Shown: positions 1 to 5,907 of the stretch, one piece after another
Numbering within the stretch: the stretch's first letter is position 1
Layout: the number at the start of each line of letters is the position of its first letter
Assembly: GCA_017444165.1 (NCBI GenBank)
Contig: JAFSXH010000267.1
Location: 1-10,605, forward strand
DNA: 10,605 nt
Direction: 5' to 3'
Source of the DNA: a bacterium
GTDB lineage: Bacteria > Vulcanimicrobiota > Xenobia > Xenobiales > Xenobiaceae
Program-made: the position numbers and the translations under genes
Notes under the pieces: generated by a model
The model's database searches: none
Seen by the model: the letters and a program-made list of their open reading frames with translations, nothing else
What the model was told of the DNA's origin: nothing

Positions 1-1
1 C

Positions 2-469
2 AACAAGCAGAAGATCACCATCCAATCGCCTACTAACTTGTCGAGAGAAGAGGTCGATCACATGGTGAAAGAGGCGGCTATCTACGCTGAAGAAGATGGT
101 CGTCGGCGCGAGGAGTCTACTATTCGCAACAAGGCCAATATTGAGATAGATACGGCTGAGCACACTATGCGCGATTTAGGTGATAAGATGACTCCAGAGC
201 ATCAGAGGTCCTTGCGTGACGCTATCGATAAGTTGCGTATGTCTATGCAGGCTTTTGATCTTCCCAAGATTTCATCTGACACTAAGGCCTTGCAAGATCA
301 GTTGTTCTTGATATCTACGGACGCTTACTACGCATTAGAGACTGGTCGTGTAGGTGTCGGTGGGACTAGTGCTGGAGTTACAGCAGATGGTATTACTGCG
401 GAAGTGGATGAAGAACCAGATGAGGAAGATCTCTTCGGTTGGTTCAATAAGGATCAGCAAGAGGAGTAA
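2..469 (+). CDS. dnaK: Molecular chaperone DnaK (Hsp70), C-terminal part, 5' end outside window
   Basis: The reading frame is open from the left edge; the first complete codon is at position 2 and 155 residues are visible before TAA at 467-469. The visible protein begins in the last strand of the substrate-binding beta domain (NKQKITI, a hallmark of DnaK) and continues through the helical lid (LSREEVDHMVKEAAIYAEED, then RRREESTIRNKA). The nucleotide-binding domain is off the window. DnaK is the ATP-dependent cytoplasmic chaperone that works with DnaJ and GrpE; grpE is not visible here. The tail is acidic but ends in DLFGWFNKDQQEE rather than the usual EEVD/K-like end. A TTG at 38 is an internal leucine codon, not the start. 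A terminator follows, then dnaJ. Confidence 0.96.
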   Translation, partial: NKQKITIQSPTNLSREEVDHMVKEAAIYAEEDGRRREESTIRNKANIEIDTAEHTMRDLGDKMTPEHQRSLRDAIDKLRMSMQAFDLPKISSDTKALQDQLFLISTDAYYALETGRVGVGGTSAGVTADGITAEVDEEPDEEDLFGWFNKDQQEE

Positions 470-491
470 TCCTTGAGTTTGAACTTTTAAT

Positions 492-546
492 GTCGGCATT
501 TGGAGACGTACTGATAATGTTGTCTCCGTGCCGGCGTTGTTTTTTG
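492..546 (+). terminator. Intrinsic terminator or attenuator between dnaK and dnaJ
   Basis: The arms GTCGGCA (492-498) and GGAGAC (502-507) pair with GTCTCC (522-527) and TGCCGGC (529-535), with one G-T wobble, a small asymmetric internal loop (TTT against G) and a 14-nt apical loop. The stem is followed by GTTGTTTTTTG (536-546). This is a typical Rho-independent layout, starting 23 nt after the dnaK stop. No promoter is evident before dnaJ, so partial readthrough is the likely route to dnaJ expression. Confidence 0.8.
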
Positions 547-564
547 AGGGGTTAATTTTTTTAG

Positions 565-1701
565 ATGGCAGATAAAGATTTTTATGGTATTTTAGGTGTC
601 AGTCACGATGCCAGCGAGCAGGATATAAAACAGGCCTATCGCCGTTTAGTGCGCAAATATCATCCAGATGTGGCTGAGGATAAAGAGAAGGCCCAAGAGG
701 AGATGATCAAGGTCAACGAGGCTTATGGCGTTCTTTCCGATCCTGAAAAGAGAGCTTATTATGATCGCTTTGGCAGTGTTCCTGGAGCTGCTAGTTCTGG
801 TGGAGATGGTTTTGGTGATTTTGGCGGTTTTAGTGGATTCTCCGACTTAGGCGACATTTTTGGCAGTTTCTTCAATATGGGGATGGGATCTGGTCGCCGT
901 CAGGCCAGGCGCGGTCGCGATGTTGAATTGAGCGTAGATATATCTTTGCAAGAGGCCTATACAGGTTGCAAGAGGACTGTTGAATATACCATTAATGATC
1001 GCTGTCCTGCCTGTGATGGCAAGCGCACTACGGATAGTGACGGCATTGAGACTTGTCCTACCTGTAACGGTCGAGGAAGGACCCAGCGTCAAGTCAATAT
1101 TGGTTTTGGTACTTTTGCACAGATTGTGGAGTGTCCCACCTGTTCCGGTACGGGTCAAAAGGTCTCTAAACCTTGTTCTAAATGCAACGGTAGCGGCCAG
1201 GTTAAGGTTAAGAAGAAGTACGAAGTCGATATTCAAGCAGGCATGGAGACGGGAAATGGTGTGCGCATTCCTGGACAGGGTGAAGCTGGTTTAGGCGGTG
1301 GACCCAATGGAGATGTTATCGTTTTTATTAATGTCAAAGATGATCCTCGCTTCAAGAGGGATGGCTCCAATTTAATCTATGTCAAGAAGTTGACCTTTAC
1401 CGATGCGGCTCTGGGAACTGAGGTTGATATTGATCAGGTTGTGGGAGAGCCAGAGAAGCTGAAAATTCCTGCAGGTACACAGAGCGGCACTAAGTTTAGA
1501 ATCCGCGGTAAGGGAATGCCCAGTCTGCGCAATGGGCAGTTTGGTGATCTCTACGTTATAGTTCAAGTTATGATACCAACTAAATTGAATAGTCAACAGA
1601 AGAAGATGTTGCAAGATTTTGCGGGTTTAGGCTCTCAAGAGGCCAAAGAGCCGAGCAAAGGTTTCTTCGAAAGGATTCATGATGCTATCTTCAACCGTTA
1701 A
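565..1701 (+). CDS. dnaJ: Chaperone protein DnaJ (Hsp40), type I
   Basis: DnaJ delivers unfolded substrates to DnaK and stimulates its ATPase in the cytoplasm. The 378-residue protein has the full type I architecture: a J domain at about 5-69 with the HPD motif at 33-35; a G/F-rich linker at about 74-110; a zinc-binding region with four CxxC pairs at Cys147/150, 164/167, 190/193 and 204/207; and the C-terminal beta-barrel substrate-binding domains up to about 350. The first zinc repeat reads CPACDGKR and lacks the last glycine of CxxCxGxG. The ATG at 565 is preceded by GAGGGG at 546-551, a rather long 13-nt spacing that overlaps the tail of the upstream terminator. The last codons overlap the start of prmA. 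Length and motifs leave little doubt. Confidence 0.98.
   Translation: MADKDFYGILGVSHDASEQDIKQAYRRLVRKYHPDVAEDKEKAQEEMIKVNEAYGVLSDPEKRAYYDRFGSVPGAASSGGDGFGDFGGFSGFSDLGDIFGSFFNMGMGSGRRQARRGRDVELSVDISLQEAYTGCKRTVEYTINDRCPACDGKRTTDSDGIETCPTCNGRGRTQRQVNIGFGTFAQIVECPTCSGTGQKVSKPCSKCNGSGQVKVKKKYEVDIQAGMETGNGVRIPGQGEAGLGGGPNGDVIVFINVKDDPRFKRDGSNLIYVKKLTFTDAALGTEVDIDQVVGEPEKLKIPAGTQSGTKFRIRGKGMPSLRNGQFGDLYVIVQVMIPTKLNSQQKKMLQDFAGLGSQEAKEPSKGFFERIHDAIFNR
1671..1675 (+). promoter_or_regulatory. Ribosome binding site for prmA inside dnaJ
   Basis: AAGGA at 1671-1675 lies in the dnaJ coding sequence. It is 3 nt before an ATG at 1679 and 6 nt before the adjacent in-frame ATG at 1682. The spacing favours 1682 as the true initiation codon, although both give nearly the same protein. 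Confidence 0.5.
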
Positions 1702-2560
1702 TTTGCGTGGCCTAAAGTGGCTGGAATTAAAAATAAGTGGTTTTCCAGATTTAGAGGCGGAGCTGGATGTTTTTTTGAGCTCTTGTCAATTGGGTGGTTG
1801 GGTTGTTGAAGCCGAAGTTCCTCAGTTGCGTTGGTTAGCCTATTTGCCCTGTGAGTCAGATTGGGAAAGTCGTTTACAGTCTATAATCAGTGGAATAGAG
1901 AATTTAGGAGCAGAGTGCGTAGTCGGCAACAGCGTAGTAGATGAAGATTGGGCACACTGTTGGAAGAAGTTTTATCACGCCAAACGCTTTGGCAAGCATA
2001 TAGTCGTCTGTCCCTCTTGGGAAGATTTTGTTGCTAAAAAGGATGATATTGTCATTACTTTAGATCCAGGTATGGCCTTTGGTACGGGGTATCATGCCAG
2101 TACTTCCATGTGTTTGGAGATGCTCGAAAATGTTTTCGCTGAAGGTGTTCCTCAAAGAGTTTTGGATGTAGGTACGGGGTCAGGTATCTTGGCTTTAGCG
2201 GCTAAGTTGTTGGGAGCTGAAGAGGTTGTAGCCTCTGATAGTGATCCTGTGGCTGTTAAAGTTTCTCAAGAGAATTTCCAGAACAACAATTTAAAAGAAG
2301 GCGTAAAGATCAGAGAGTATGTTGGTGTTCCCAGTGATGAAGGAAAGTTTCCTCTGGTCTGTGCCAATTTAGTAGCTAGTCTTTTATGCCGTTTGGCTCG
2401 TTCCCTCAGTGAATCTTTGGATGATGAGGGCAAGCTGATAGTTAGCGGTATAGTTCAGGAGCGAGCTGAGGATGTTATCGCTGAGTTTTCTGACTGTGAA
2501 TTAAAGCTCATTGAACGTTTAGATGAAGATGAGTGGGTCTGTCTTTTGTTGAGTAAGTAA
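1679..2560 (+). CDS. prmA: Ribosomal protein L11 methyltransferase PrmA
   Basis: PrmA uses S-adenosylmethionine to methylate ribosomal protein L11 in the cytoplasm. The 293-residue frame has the family's N-terminal L11-recognition region beginning at LKWLELKI (about residue 12), the linker motif DPGMAFGTGYHAST typical of PrmA, and the Rossmann-fold SAM-binding motif I LDVGTGSGILALAA followed by acidic motif II (ASDSDP). The start overlaps the end of dnaJ by 23 nt. ATG 1682 is about as good as 1679, and a TTG at 1703 just past the dnaJ stop is a third option that would begin right before the conserved region. The next gene, rsmE, follows after 1 nt, so dnaJ, prmA and rsmE are almost certainly co-transcribed and probably translationally coupled. 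This neighbourhood is common in Firmicutes and related phyla. Confidence 0.94.
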   Translation: MMLSSTVNLRGLKWLELKISGFPDLEAELDVFLSSCQLGGWVVEAEVPQLRWLAYLPCESDWESRLQSIISGIENLGAECVVGNSVVDEDWAHCWKKFYHAKRFGKHIVVCPSWEDFVAKKDDIVITLDPGMAFGTGYHASTSMCLEMLENVFAEGVPQRVLDVGTGSGILALAAKLLGAEEVVASDSDPVAVKVSQENFQNNNLKEGVKIREYVGVPSDEGKFPLVCANLVASLLCRLARSLSESLDDEGKLIVSGIVQERAEDVIAEFSDCELKLIERLDEDEWVCLLLSK

Positions 2561-2561
2561 A

Positions 2562-3263
2562 ATGCGTTTGACACGTATATACACGCCACAGAATTTAGCA
2601 AAAGAAGAAGAGTTTATTTTAAGTGGTGAGGGGGCAAATCATCTTTTGAAGTCTATGCGACTCGGCGTAGGGGACAAGTTCGTAACCTTTGATGGTTCAG
2701 GGGCAGAGTATCTGTCTCAAGTTGAGAGTATAGAAAAAAAGGCATCTTTGCGGGCCTCAATATTGAAAAGAACTTTTCCCCAGTGTGAGCTTTCTGTTTA
2801 TGTGCGTATCTGTCTGGCTTGTGTCAAAGGTGAGCGTTTTGATTGGGCAGTGGAAAAACTGACGGAATTAGGAGTGAGTGAGATTGTTCCTATAGTCTCT
2901 CGTTATACTCAAGTTGAAGGATTGTCTGCCCATAAGTTGGAGCGTTGTCGGCGTTTGATAATAGAAGCAGCTCAACAGTGCGGGAGGGTGAAGTTGCCCT
3001 CTATTGAGCCTAGTTTATCTTTTCAAGAGGCCTTATTAAGCTATTCTAACAGAGGTGGTAAAATTATACTTTTTCAACCTCATAATCCACCTTTTACTCC
3101 TGATCCGAGCGTATTGGAGTATACCATCTTTATAGGTCCTGAAGGTGGCTTTAGTGAAGAAGAACTGAGTTTAGCCGCAGAACTTTGCCAATTTTGGGGC
3201 CTGGGGGAGTGTGTGTTGAGAGTTGAAACGGCGGCTCTAGTAGCTATGGCCAAATTTATTTAG
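2562..3263 (+). CDS. rsmE: 16S rRNA (uracil-1498-N3)-methyltransferase RsmE
   Basis: RsmE methylates N3 of U1498 in 16S rRNA, using SAM and a SPOUT (trefoil-knot) fold. The 233-residue protein has the N-terminal PUA-like RNA-binding part (about 1-70, with GEGANHLLKSMRL) and the SPOUT domain, including the signature GPEGGFSEEEL and the C-terminal knot segment LRVETAALVAMA. The protein stops soon after that knot (KFI), a little shorter than many homologues but still keeping the SAM-binding elements. The ATG lies 1 nt after the prmA stop, with GAGT within the end of prmA as a weak Shine-Dalgarno. No terminator is seen after its stop; the tRNA promoter begins 11 nt later. Confidence 0.95.
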   Translation: MRLTRIYTPQNLAKEEEFILSGEGANHLLKSMRLGVGDKFVTFDGSGAEYLSQVESIEKKASLRASILKRTFPQCELSVYVRICLACVKGERFDWAVEKLTELGVSEIVPIVSRYTQVEGLSAHKLERCRRLIIEAAQQCGRVKLPSIEPSLSFQEALLSYSNRGGKIILFQPHNPPFTPDPSVLEYTIFIGPEGGFSEEELSLAAELCQFWGLGECVLRVETAALVAMAKFI

Positions 3264-3274
3264 TCCTTTTATCA

Positions 3275-3303
3275 TTGACAAAGCTCTAGCTTATAAATAT
3301 AAT
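3275..3303 (+). promoter_or_regulatory. Consensus sigma-70-type promoter of the tRNA cluster
   Basis: TTGACA at 3275-3280 and TATAAT at 3298-3303 are both perfect matches to the housekeeping consensus, with the ideal 17-nt spacer. Transcription would start near 3310, only about 8 nt before the first tRNA. A strong constitutive promoter fits a stable-RNA unit. Confidence 0.9.
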
Positions 3304-3317
3304 AACTCCCGTTCCGA

Positions 3318-3394
3318 GGGCGAATAGCTCAGTTGGCTAGAGCATCTGCGTCACATGCAGGGGGTCACAGGTTCAAGTCCTGTTCCGCCCACCA
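3318..3394 (+). tRNA. tRNA-Val (anticodon CAC)
   Basis: A complete 77-nt cloverleaf with the CCA end encoded. The acceptor GGGCGAA pairs with TCCGCCC, with one A-C mismatch at the sixth pair. The D stem is GCTC/GAGC, the anticodon stem TCTGC/GCAGG with loop GTCACAT, and the T stem ACAGG/CCTGT with TTCAAGT. The seven-base loop places CAC at positions 34-36, which decodes GUG valine. The discriminator is A, as expected for Val. Position 32 is G, where a pyrimidine is usual. It is the first gene of the tRNA transcript. Confidence 0.93.
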
Positions 3395-3410
3395 GAGATG
3401 GAATCGGAAC

Positions 3411-3530
3411 CTGAATGGGTTAGTGTGGGGGAGTGGCCTAGTGGTTTAGGGCGCTGGCCTGTCACGCCGGAGGTCGCGGGTTCAAATCCCGTCTCTCTCG
3501 CCAATAACTCCTTGAGGGTGACCCATTCAG
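3411..3530 (+). repeat. Inverted repeat bracketing the first tRNA-Asp
   Basis: CTGAATGGGT at 3411-3420 is the exact reverse complement of ACCCATTCAG at 3521-3530. Pairing can extend inward by a T-G wobble and an A-T pair, giving a 12-pair stem. Its 5' arm ends about 4 nt before the mature tRNA-Asp. In the precursor RNA this would form an outer stem enclosing the tRNA. There is no T-run after it, so it is not a terminator. Confidence 0.6.
3427..3503 (+). tRNA. tRNA-Asp (anticodon GTC), copy 1
   Basis: A 77-nt cloverleaf with encoded CCA. The acceptor GGGGGAG pairs with CTCTCTC (two G-T wobbles), the D stem is GCCT/GGGC, the anticodon stem CTGGC/GCCGG has loop CTGTCAC, and the T stem is GCGGG/CCCGT with TTCAAAT. 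The anticodon GTC decodes GAC and GAU aspartate. The discriminator G73 is the known Asp identity element. It is identical base for base to the copy at 3644-3720. Confidence 0.96.
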
Positions 3531-3535
3531 AACGT

Positions 3536-3611
3536 GCCGGGGTAGCTCAGTTGGTAGAGCATACGACTGAAAATTGTAGTGTCCCCAGTTCAATTCTGGG
3601 CCTCGGCACCA
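3536..3611 (+). tRNA. tRNA-Phe (anticodon GAA)
   Basis: A 76-nt cloverleaf with encoded CCA. The acceptor GCCGGGG pairs with CCTCGGC, the D stem is GCTC/GAGC, the anticodon stem TACGA/TTGTA has loop CTGAAAA, and the T stem is CCCAG/CTGGG with TTCAATT. The anticodon GAA decodes UUU and UUC phenylalanine. The anticodon stem is AT-rich with one G-T pair. The discriminator is A. Confidence 0.96.
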
Positions 3612-3626
3612 GCTAGTTTAGCTAGC
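3612..3626 (+). repeat. Short hairpin in the tRNA spacer
   Basis: GCTAG (3612-3616) and CTAGC (3622-3626) form a 5-bp stem with a 5-nt loop immediately after the CCA of tRNA-Phe. It could mark the 3' processing boundary, but it is short and may be chance. Confidence 0.3.
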
Positions 3627-3643
3627 AAAGAGTATTTTGGCAT

Positions 3644-3720
3644 GGGGGAGTGGCCTAGTGGTTTAGGGCGCTGGCCTGTCACGCCGGAGGTCGCGGGTTC
3701 AAATCCCGTCTCTCTCGCCA
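3644..3720 (+). tRNA. tRNA-Asp (anticodon GTC), copy 2
   Basis: An exact 77-nt duplicate of the tRNA-Asp at 3427-3503. The identity continues for three bases past the CCA (AAT... against ATT... shares only the first A and diverges quickly), while the upstream flank differs, so the duplicated unit is essentially the gene itself. It is the last tRNA before the terminator. Two identical copies in one operon raise tRNA-Asp dosage. Confidence 0.96.
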
Positions 3721-3736
3721 ATTAATACGAAAAGAT

Positions 3737-3775
3737 GAGGGTGTTTGGTCATAGATCAAGCACTCTTTTCTTTTG
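3737..3775 (+). terminator. Intrinsic terminator of the tRNA operon
   Basis: The arms 3737-3750 (GAG, a GG bulge, then TGTTTGGTC) pair with 3754-3765 (GATCAAGCA then CTC), with two G-T wobbles and a 3-nt ATA loop. TTTTCTTTTG follows immediately. It is the only terminator seen between dnaJ and the right end, so readthrough from dnaJ-prmA-rsmE could also end here. Confidence 0.82.
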
Positions 3776-3833
3776 TGTGCAGGAAGCGTTTTTATCCACA
3801 AAGAAGCTCTGACTACGGTTATCGATTTTTATG

Positions 3834-3839
3834 AGAGGA
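3834..3839 (+). promoter_or_regulatory. Ribosome binding site that sets the start of the 3851 gene
   Basis: AGAGGA lies 11 nt before ATG 3851 and 8 nt before the adjacent in-frame GTG 3848. It supports initiation here rather than at the TTG at 3773, which falls inside the T-run of the tRNA terminator and has no Shine-Dalgarno. Confidence 0.6.
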
Positions 3840-3850
3840 ATCCTTTAGTG

Positions 3851-4222
3851 ATGTCATCCAGTAGATATAATCAGACTAATGAGCATGCTCCTGTTGTTGA
3901 AGTTTTGCGTAGAATATTGAAAGAACATAATGAGCCTATTACTGTTGAGGATCTTACTACTCAGCTCATAGATGTTTGGGATGGAGAATTCCCTTTCAAT
4001 CCTTACAATAACAGTTGTTTAGTCTATAAGTTGGCTGTAGGTGTACTCAATTGTCAAGAGTCGTACGATAATTTGGAAAATAAATCTCCAGTTTATATTG
4101 AGAGAGAACAACCTGACAGCGATCCTATAATGCTCAATAGCAGTCTTAAGTATGATATTTTAAACGAGCATGCCGCTGAGGTGGAGAAGATAAAGTTGAT
4201 CTATCGCGATCCTTTTTCTTAA
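3851..4222 (+). CDS. Small acidic protein of unknown function
   Basis: I do not recognise this 123-residue protein. The start is taken as ATG 3851 (GTG 3848 is equally possible) because AGAGGA lies just upstream. The open frame reaches back to a TTG at 3773, but that codon is inside the tRNA terminator. The N-terminal stretch EVLRRILKEHNEPITVEDL (about residues 17-35) looks like the first helices of a winged-helix or helix-turn-helix fold. The rest (WDGEFPFNPYNNSCLVYKL) is rich in aromatic and polar residues. The motif NEHA, then a V-E pair three residues later, appears near the N-terminus (10-17) and again near the C-terminus (105-112). There is no signal peptide, membrane segment or cysteine-rich site. 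It stands alone between the tRNA operon and recA, codon use resembles the neighbours, and no terminator is visible after it. A DNA-binding role is only a guess from the helix pattern. Confidence 0.72.
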   Translation: MSSSRYNQTNEHAPVVEVLRRILKEHNEPITVEDLTTQLIDVWDGEFPFNPYNNSCLVYKLAVGVLNCQESYDNLENKSPVYIEREQPDSDPIMLNSSLKYDILNEHAAEVEKIKLIYRDPFS

Positions 4223-4282
4223 GATTAAGTTAATGAATTTTTAATAAAATGGTTATTTATTTTTAACGACTATTTTTATAAA
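4223..4282. other. AT-rich spacer upstream of the recA promoter
   Basis: About 60 bp made almost only of A and T runs, with few G or C. No ORF, hairpin or terminator is seen. Its position directly upstream of the recA -35 region would suit an UP-like element, which is an inference from composition alone. Confidence 0.4.
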
Positions 4283-4304
4283 TGTTCACATTAGTGTCTA
4301 TAAT
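4275..4304 (+). promoter_or_regulatory. Probable recA promoter
   Basis: A perfect TATAAT at 4299-4304 has TTTATA (4 of 6 to TTGACA) at 4275-4280 with an 18-nt spacer. A transcript starting near 4311 would have a leader of about 60 nt before the recA ATG at 4373. The weak -35 and good -10 fit a regulated promoter. TGTTC (4283-4287) and GAACA (4312-4316) form an inverted repeat flanking the -10. Confidence 0.55.
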
Positions 4305-4372
4305 TTAGTGAGAACAGAGTTTGCTCGTTGGTAGGGTATAGTATCTTTTTTGATAGGAGTGCGGGTTTATTT

Positions 4373-5398
4373 ATGGATAAATTTAAGGCTCTAGAGGCGG
4401 CTGTGAGCCAGATAGAAAAGGCCTTTGGTAAAGGTTCCATTATGAAATTAGGGGAGGCTGGAGCTCGCTTTGAAGTTTCCGTTATTCCAACGGGAGCTAT
4501 GTCTTTAGATCTGGCCTTGGGTATAGGCGGAGTACCGCGTGGACGTGTCAGTGAAATATTTGGTCCTGAGTCTTCAGGTAAGACTACATTAGCCTTGCAG
4601 ATCATTGCCCAGGCTCAGAAAGCTGGTGGTATAGCAGCATTTGTCGATGCTGAACACGCTTTGGATCCAGTCTATGCCCAAAATTTGGGTGTATGCATAG
4701 AAGATCTTTATGTCTCTCAGCCCGATACTGGCGAACAGGGGCTGGAGATCGTAGAGATGTTGGCTCGCTCCAATGCTGTCGATGTCGTTGTGGTTGACTC
4801 TATAGCAGCTATGGTTCCTAAGGCTGAAATAGAAGGCGATATGGGTGAATCTCACATGGGCTTGCAGGCTCGTTTGATGAGTCAGGCTTTGCGCAAGTTG
4901 ACGGCTGTCATATCTAAGTCGCGTACAGCAGTTATATTTATTAACCAGATTCGTGAGAAGATTGGTGTCATGTTTGGCAATCCTGAGACTACTCCAGGTG
5001 GAAGAGCTATGAAGTTTTACGCTTCAGTTCGCATGGAGGTTCGCAAGCAGGATACTATTAAATCAGGTTCTGATAGTGTGGGCCATAGGGTCAAAGTTAA
5101 GATTGTCAAGAATAAATTGGCTCCCCCATTTAAGACGGCTGAGTTTGATATTCTCTTTGGGCGAGGTATCTCTCGTGAAGGTAGCCTGATCGATGTCGGT
5201 ACGGAGAAGGGTATCATTAACAAGGCTGGTGCTTACTATTCGTATGGTGATATTCGTTTAGGTCAAGGGCGAGATAATACGAGGATATTCTTGGAGAACA
5301 ATCCTGATATTGCCGATGAGATAGATAAGAAGATACGTGAAGCCATTGGAAGTTTCGAAGCTAACGAAGGTGGAGTAGCTGAGGACTCTGAAGACTAG
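4373..5398 (+). CDS. recA: Recombinase RecA
   Basis: RecA forms ATP-dependent filaments on single-stranded DNA, carries out strand exchange and triggers LexA self-cleavage in the SOS response. The 341-residue protein has the N-terminal oligomerisation helix, Walker A GPESSGKTT at 64-72, the catalytic-glutamate region DAEHALDP at 92-99, Walker B VVVVDS at 138-143, the L1 segment around EGDMGESHMGLQARLMSQ, and the L2 segment ending in NQIREKIGVMFGNPETTPGG. The C-terminus is acidic, as is usual. The start is ATG 4373, which begins MDKFKALEAAVSQIEKAFGK as in the family. The frame stays open back to a TTG at 4328, but the extra residues are unlike RecA. AGGAG at 4355-4359 is the Shine-Dalgarno, at a long 13-nt spacing. 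recX follows after 16 nt. No inteins or breaks. Confidence 0.99.
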   Translation: MDKFKALEAAVSQIEKAFGKGSIMKLGEAGARFEVSVIPTGAMSLDLALGIGGVPRGRVSEIFGPESSGKTTLALQIIAQAQKAGGIAAFVDAEHALDPVYAQNLGVCIEDLYVSQPDTGEQGLEIVEMLARSNAVDVVVVDSIAAMVPKAEIEGDMGESHMGLQARLMSQALRKLTAVISKSRTAVIFINQIREKIGVMFGNPETTPGGRAMKFYASVRMEVRKQDTIKSGSDSVGHRVKVKIVKNKLAPPFKTAEFDILFGRGISREGSLIDVGTEKGIINKAGAYYSYGDIRLGQGRDNTRIFLENNPDIADEIDKKIREAIGSFEANEGGVAEDSED

Positions 5399-5414
5399 AG
5401 GAGATTGTTGAACA

Positions 5415-5894
5415 GTGGCTCAATGGTCTAAGGAGCAGGAATCTACTTTTTGGAATCGCGCACTCTCTCTTTTGGAGATAAGGGAACACTCTCGTCAAGA
5501 GCTTAGTAAAAAATTGTTGGCGAGAGGTTGTCCCCGCAGTTTATCGAGTTTTTTAGTGGAACGGTGTGTGGAACACAATTTCATAAATGAAGAGCGTTAC
5601 GCACTCCGCTTCGCTAAGTTGAAGATGGAATCTGGCTGGGGGGAGAGGCGCATACGTTGTGAACTTCGCAGACGGGGGTTGAGTGAGGAGCTGATCTCGA
5701 AGGTCTGTCTTCTCTTCGAGTTTGATGAGGTGAAAGATTCTCAAGAGGCTTTGGCTTTTGAATTGGCAGTTAAAAAGGCAAAACAGGGGCGAAATTTTGC
5801 TAGTGTCTGTCGTTTTTTAGCGGGTAGGGGGTTTCCTAGTGAAGTAGTTTTGGCTGCTGCTAAAAAGGCTTTTGCGGATGTTTGCCTGGAATGA
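5415..5894 (+). CDS. recX: Regulatory protein RecX
   Basis: RecX binds RecA filaments and limits recombinase activity. The 159-residue protein shows the family's three-helix repeats: REHSRQELSKKLLARGCP, then FLVERCVEHNFINEERYALRF (the LDDERFA-like core of RecX), then GWGERRIRCELRRRGLSEELI, and a degenerate third repeat near the C-terminus (FLAGRGFPSEVV). It starts with GTG at 5415, with AGAGGAGA at 5397-5404 overlapping the recA stop codon as ribosome binding site. The 16-nt gap to recA points to one transcript, so RecX would be made in proportion to RecA. rny follows after 13 nt. Confidence 0.92.
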   Translation: MAQWSKEQESTFWNRALSLLEIREHSRQELSKKLLARGCPRSLSSFLVERCVEHNFINEERYALRFAKLKMESGWGERRIRCELRRRGLSEELISKVCLLFEFDEVKDSQEALAFELAVKKAKQGRNFASVCRFLAGRGFPSEVVLAAAKKAFADVCLE

Positions 5895-5898
5895 GGAA
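5893..5898 (+). promoter_or_regulatory. Ribosome binding site that sets the rny start
   Basis: GAGGAA overlaps the recX stop codon and lies 9 nt before ATG 5908. It selects 5908 over the upstream in-frame TTG 5872 and ATG 5878, which lie inside recX and would add hydrophilic residues before the membrane anchor. Confidence 0.7.
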
Positions 5899-5907
5899 TC
5901 TATTCTT

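Noticed and set aside
847..1236. Minus-strand ORF of 129 codons inside dnaJ
   Set aside because: It is fully antisense to the conserved zinc-finger region of dnaJ and has no family resemblance or Shine-Dalgarno; it is a shadow frame.
3398..3616. Plus-strand 72-codon ORF across the tRNA cluster
   Set aside because: It is a translation of tRNA-Asp and tRNA-Phe sequence; such peptides are a known annotation artefact.
4306..4372. Riboswitch in the recA leader
   Set aside because: Only a small bulged hairpin near 4313-4330 can be drawn and nothing matches a known riboswitch; too weak to call.
4291..4605. Minus-strand ORF at the start of recA
   Set aside because: It is antisense to conserved RecA codons including Walker A, with no recognisable product.
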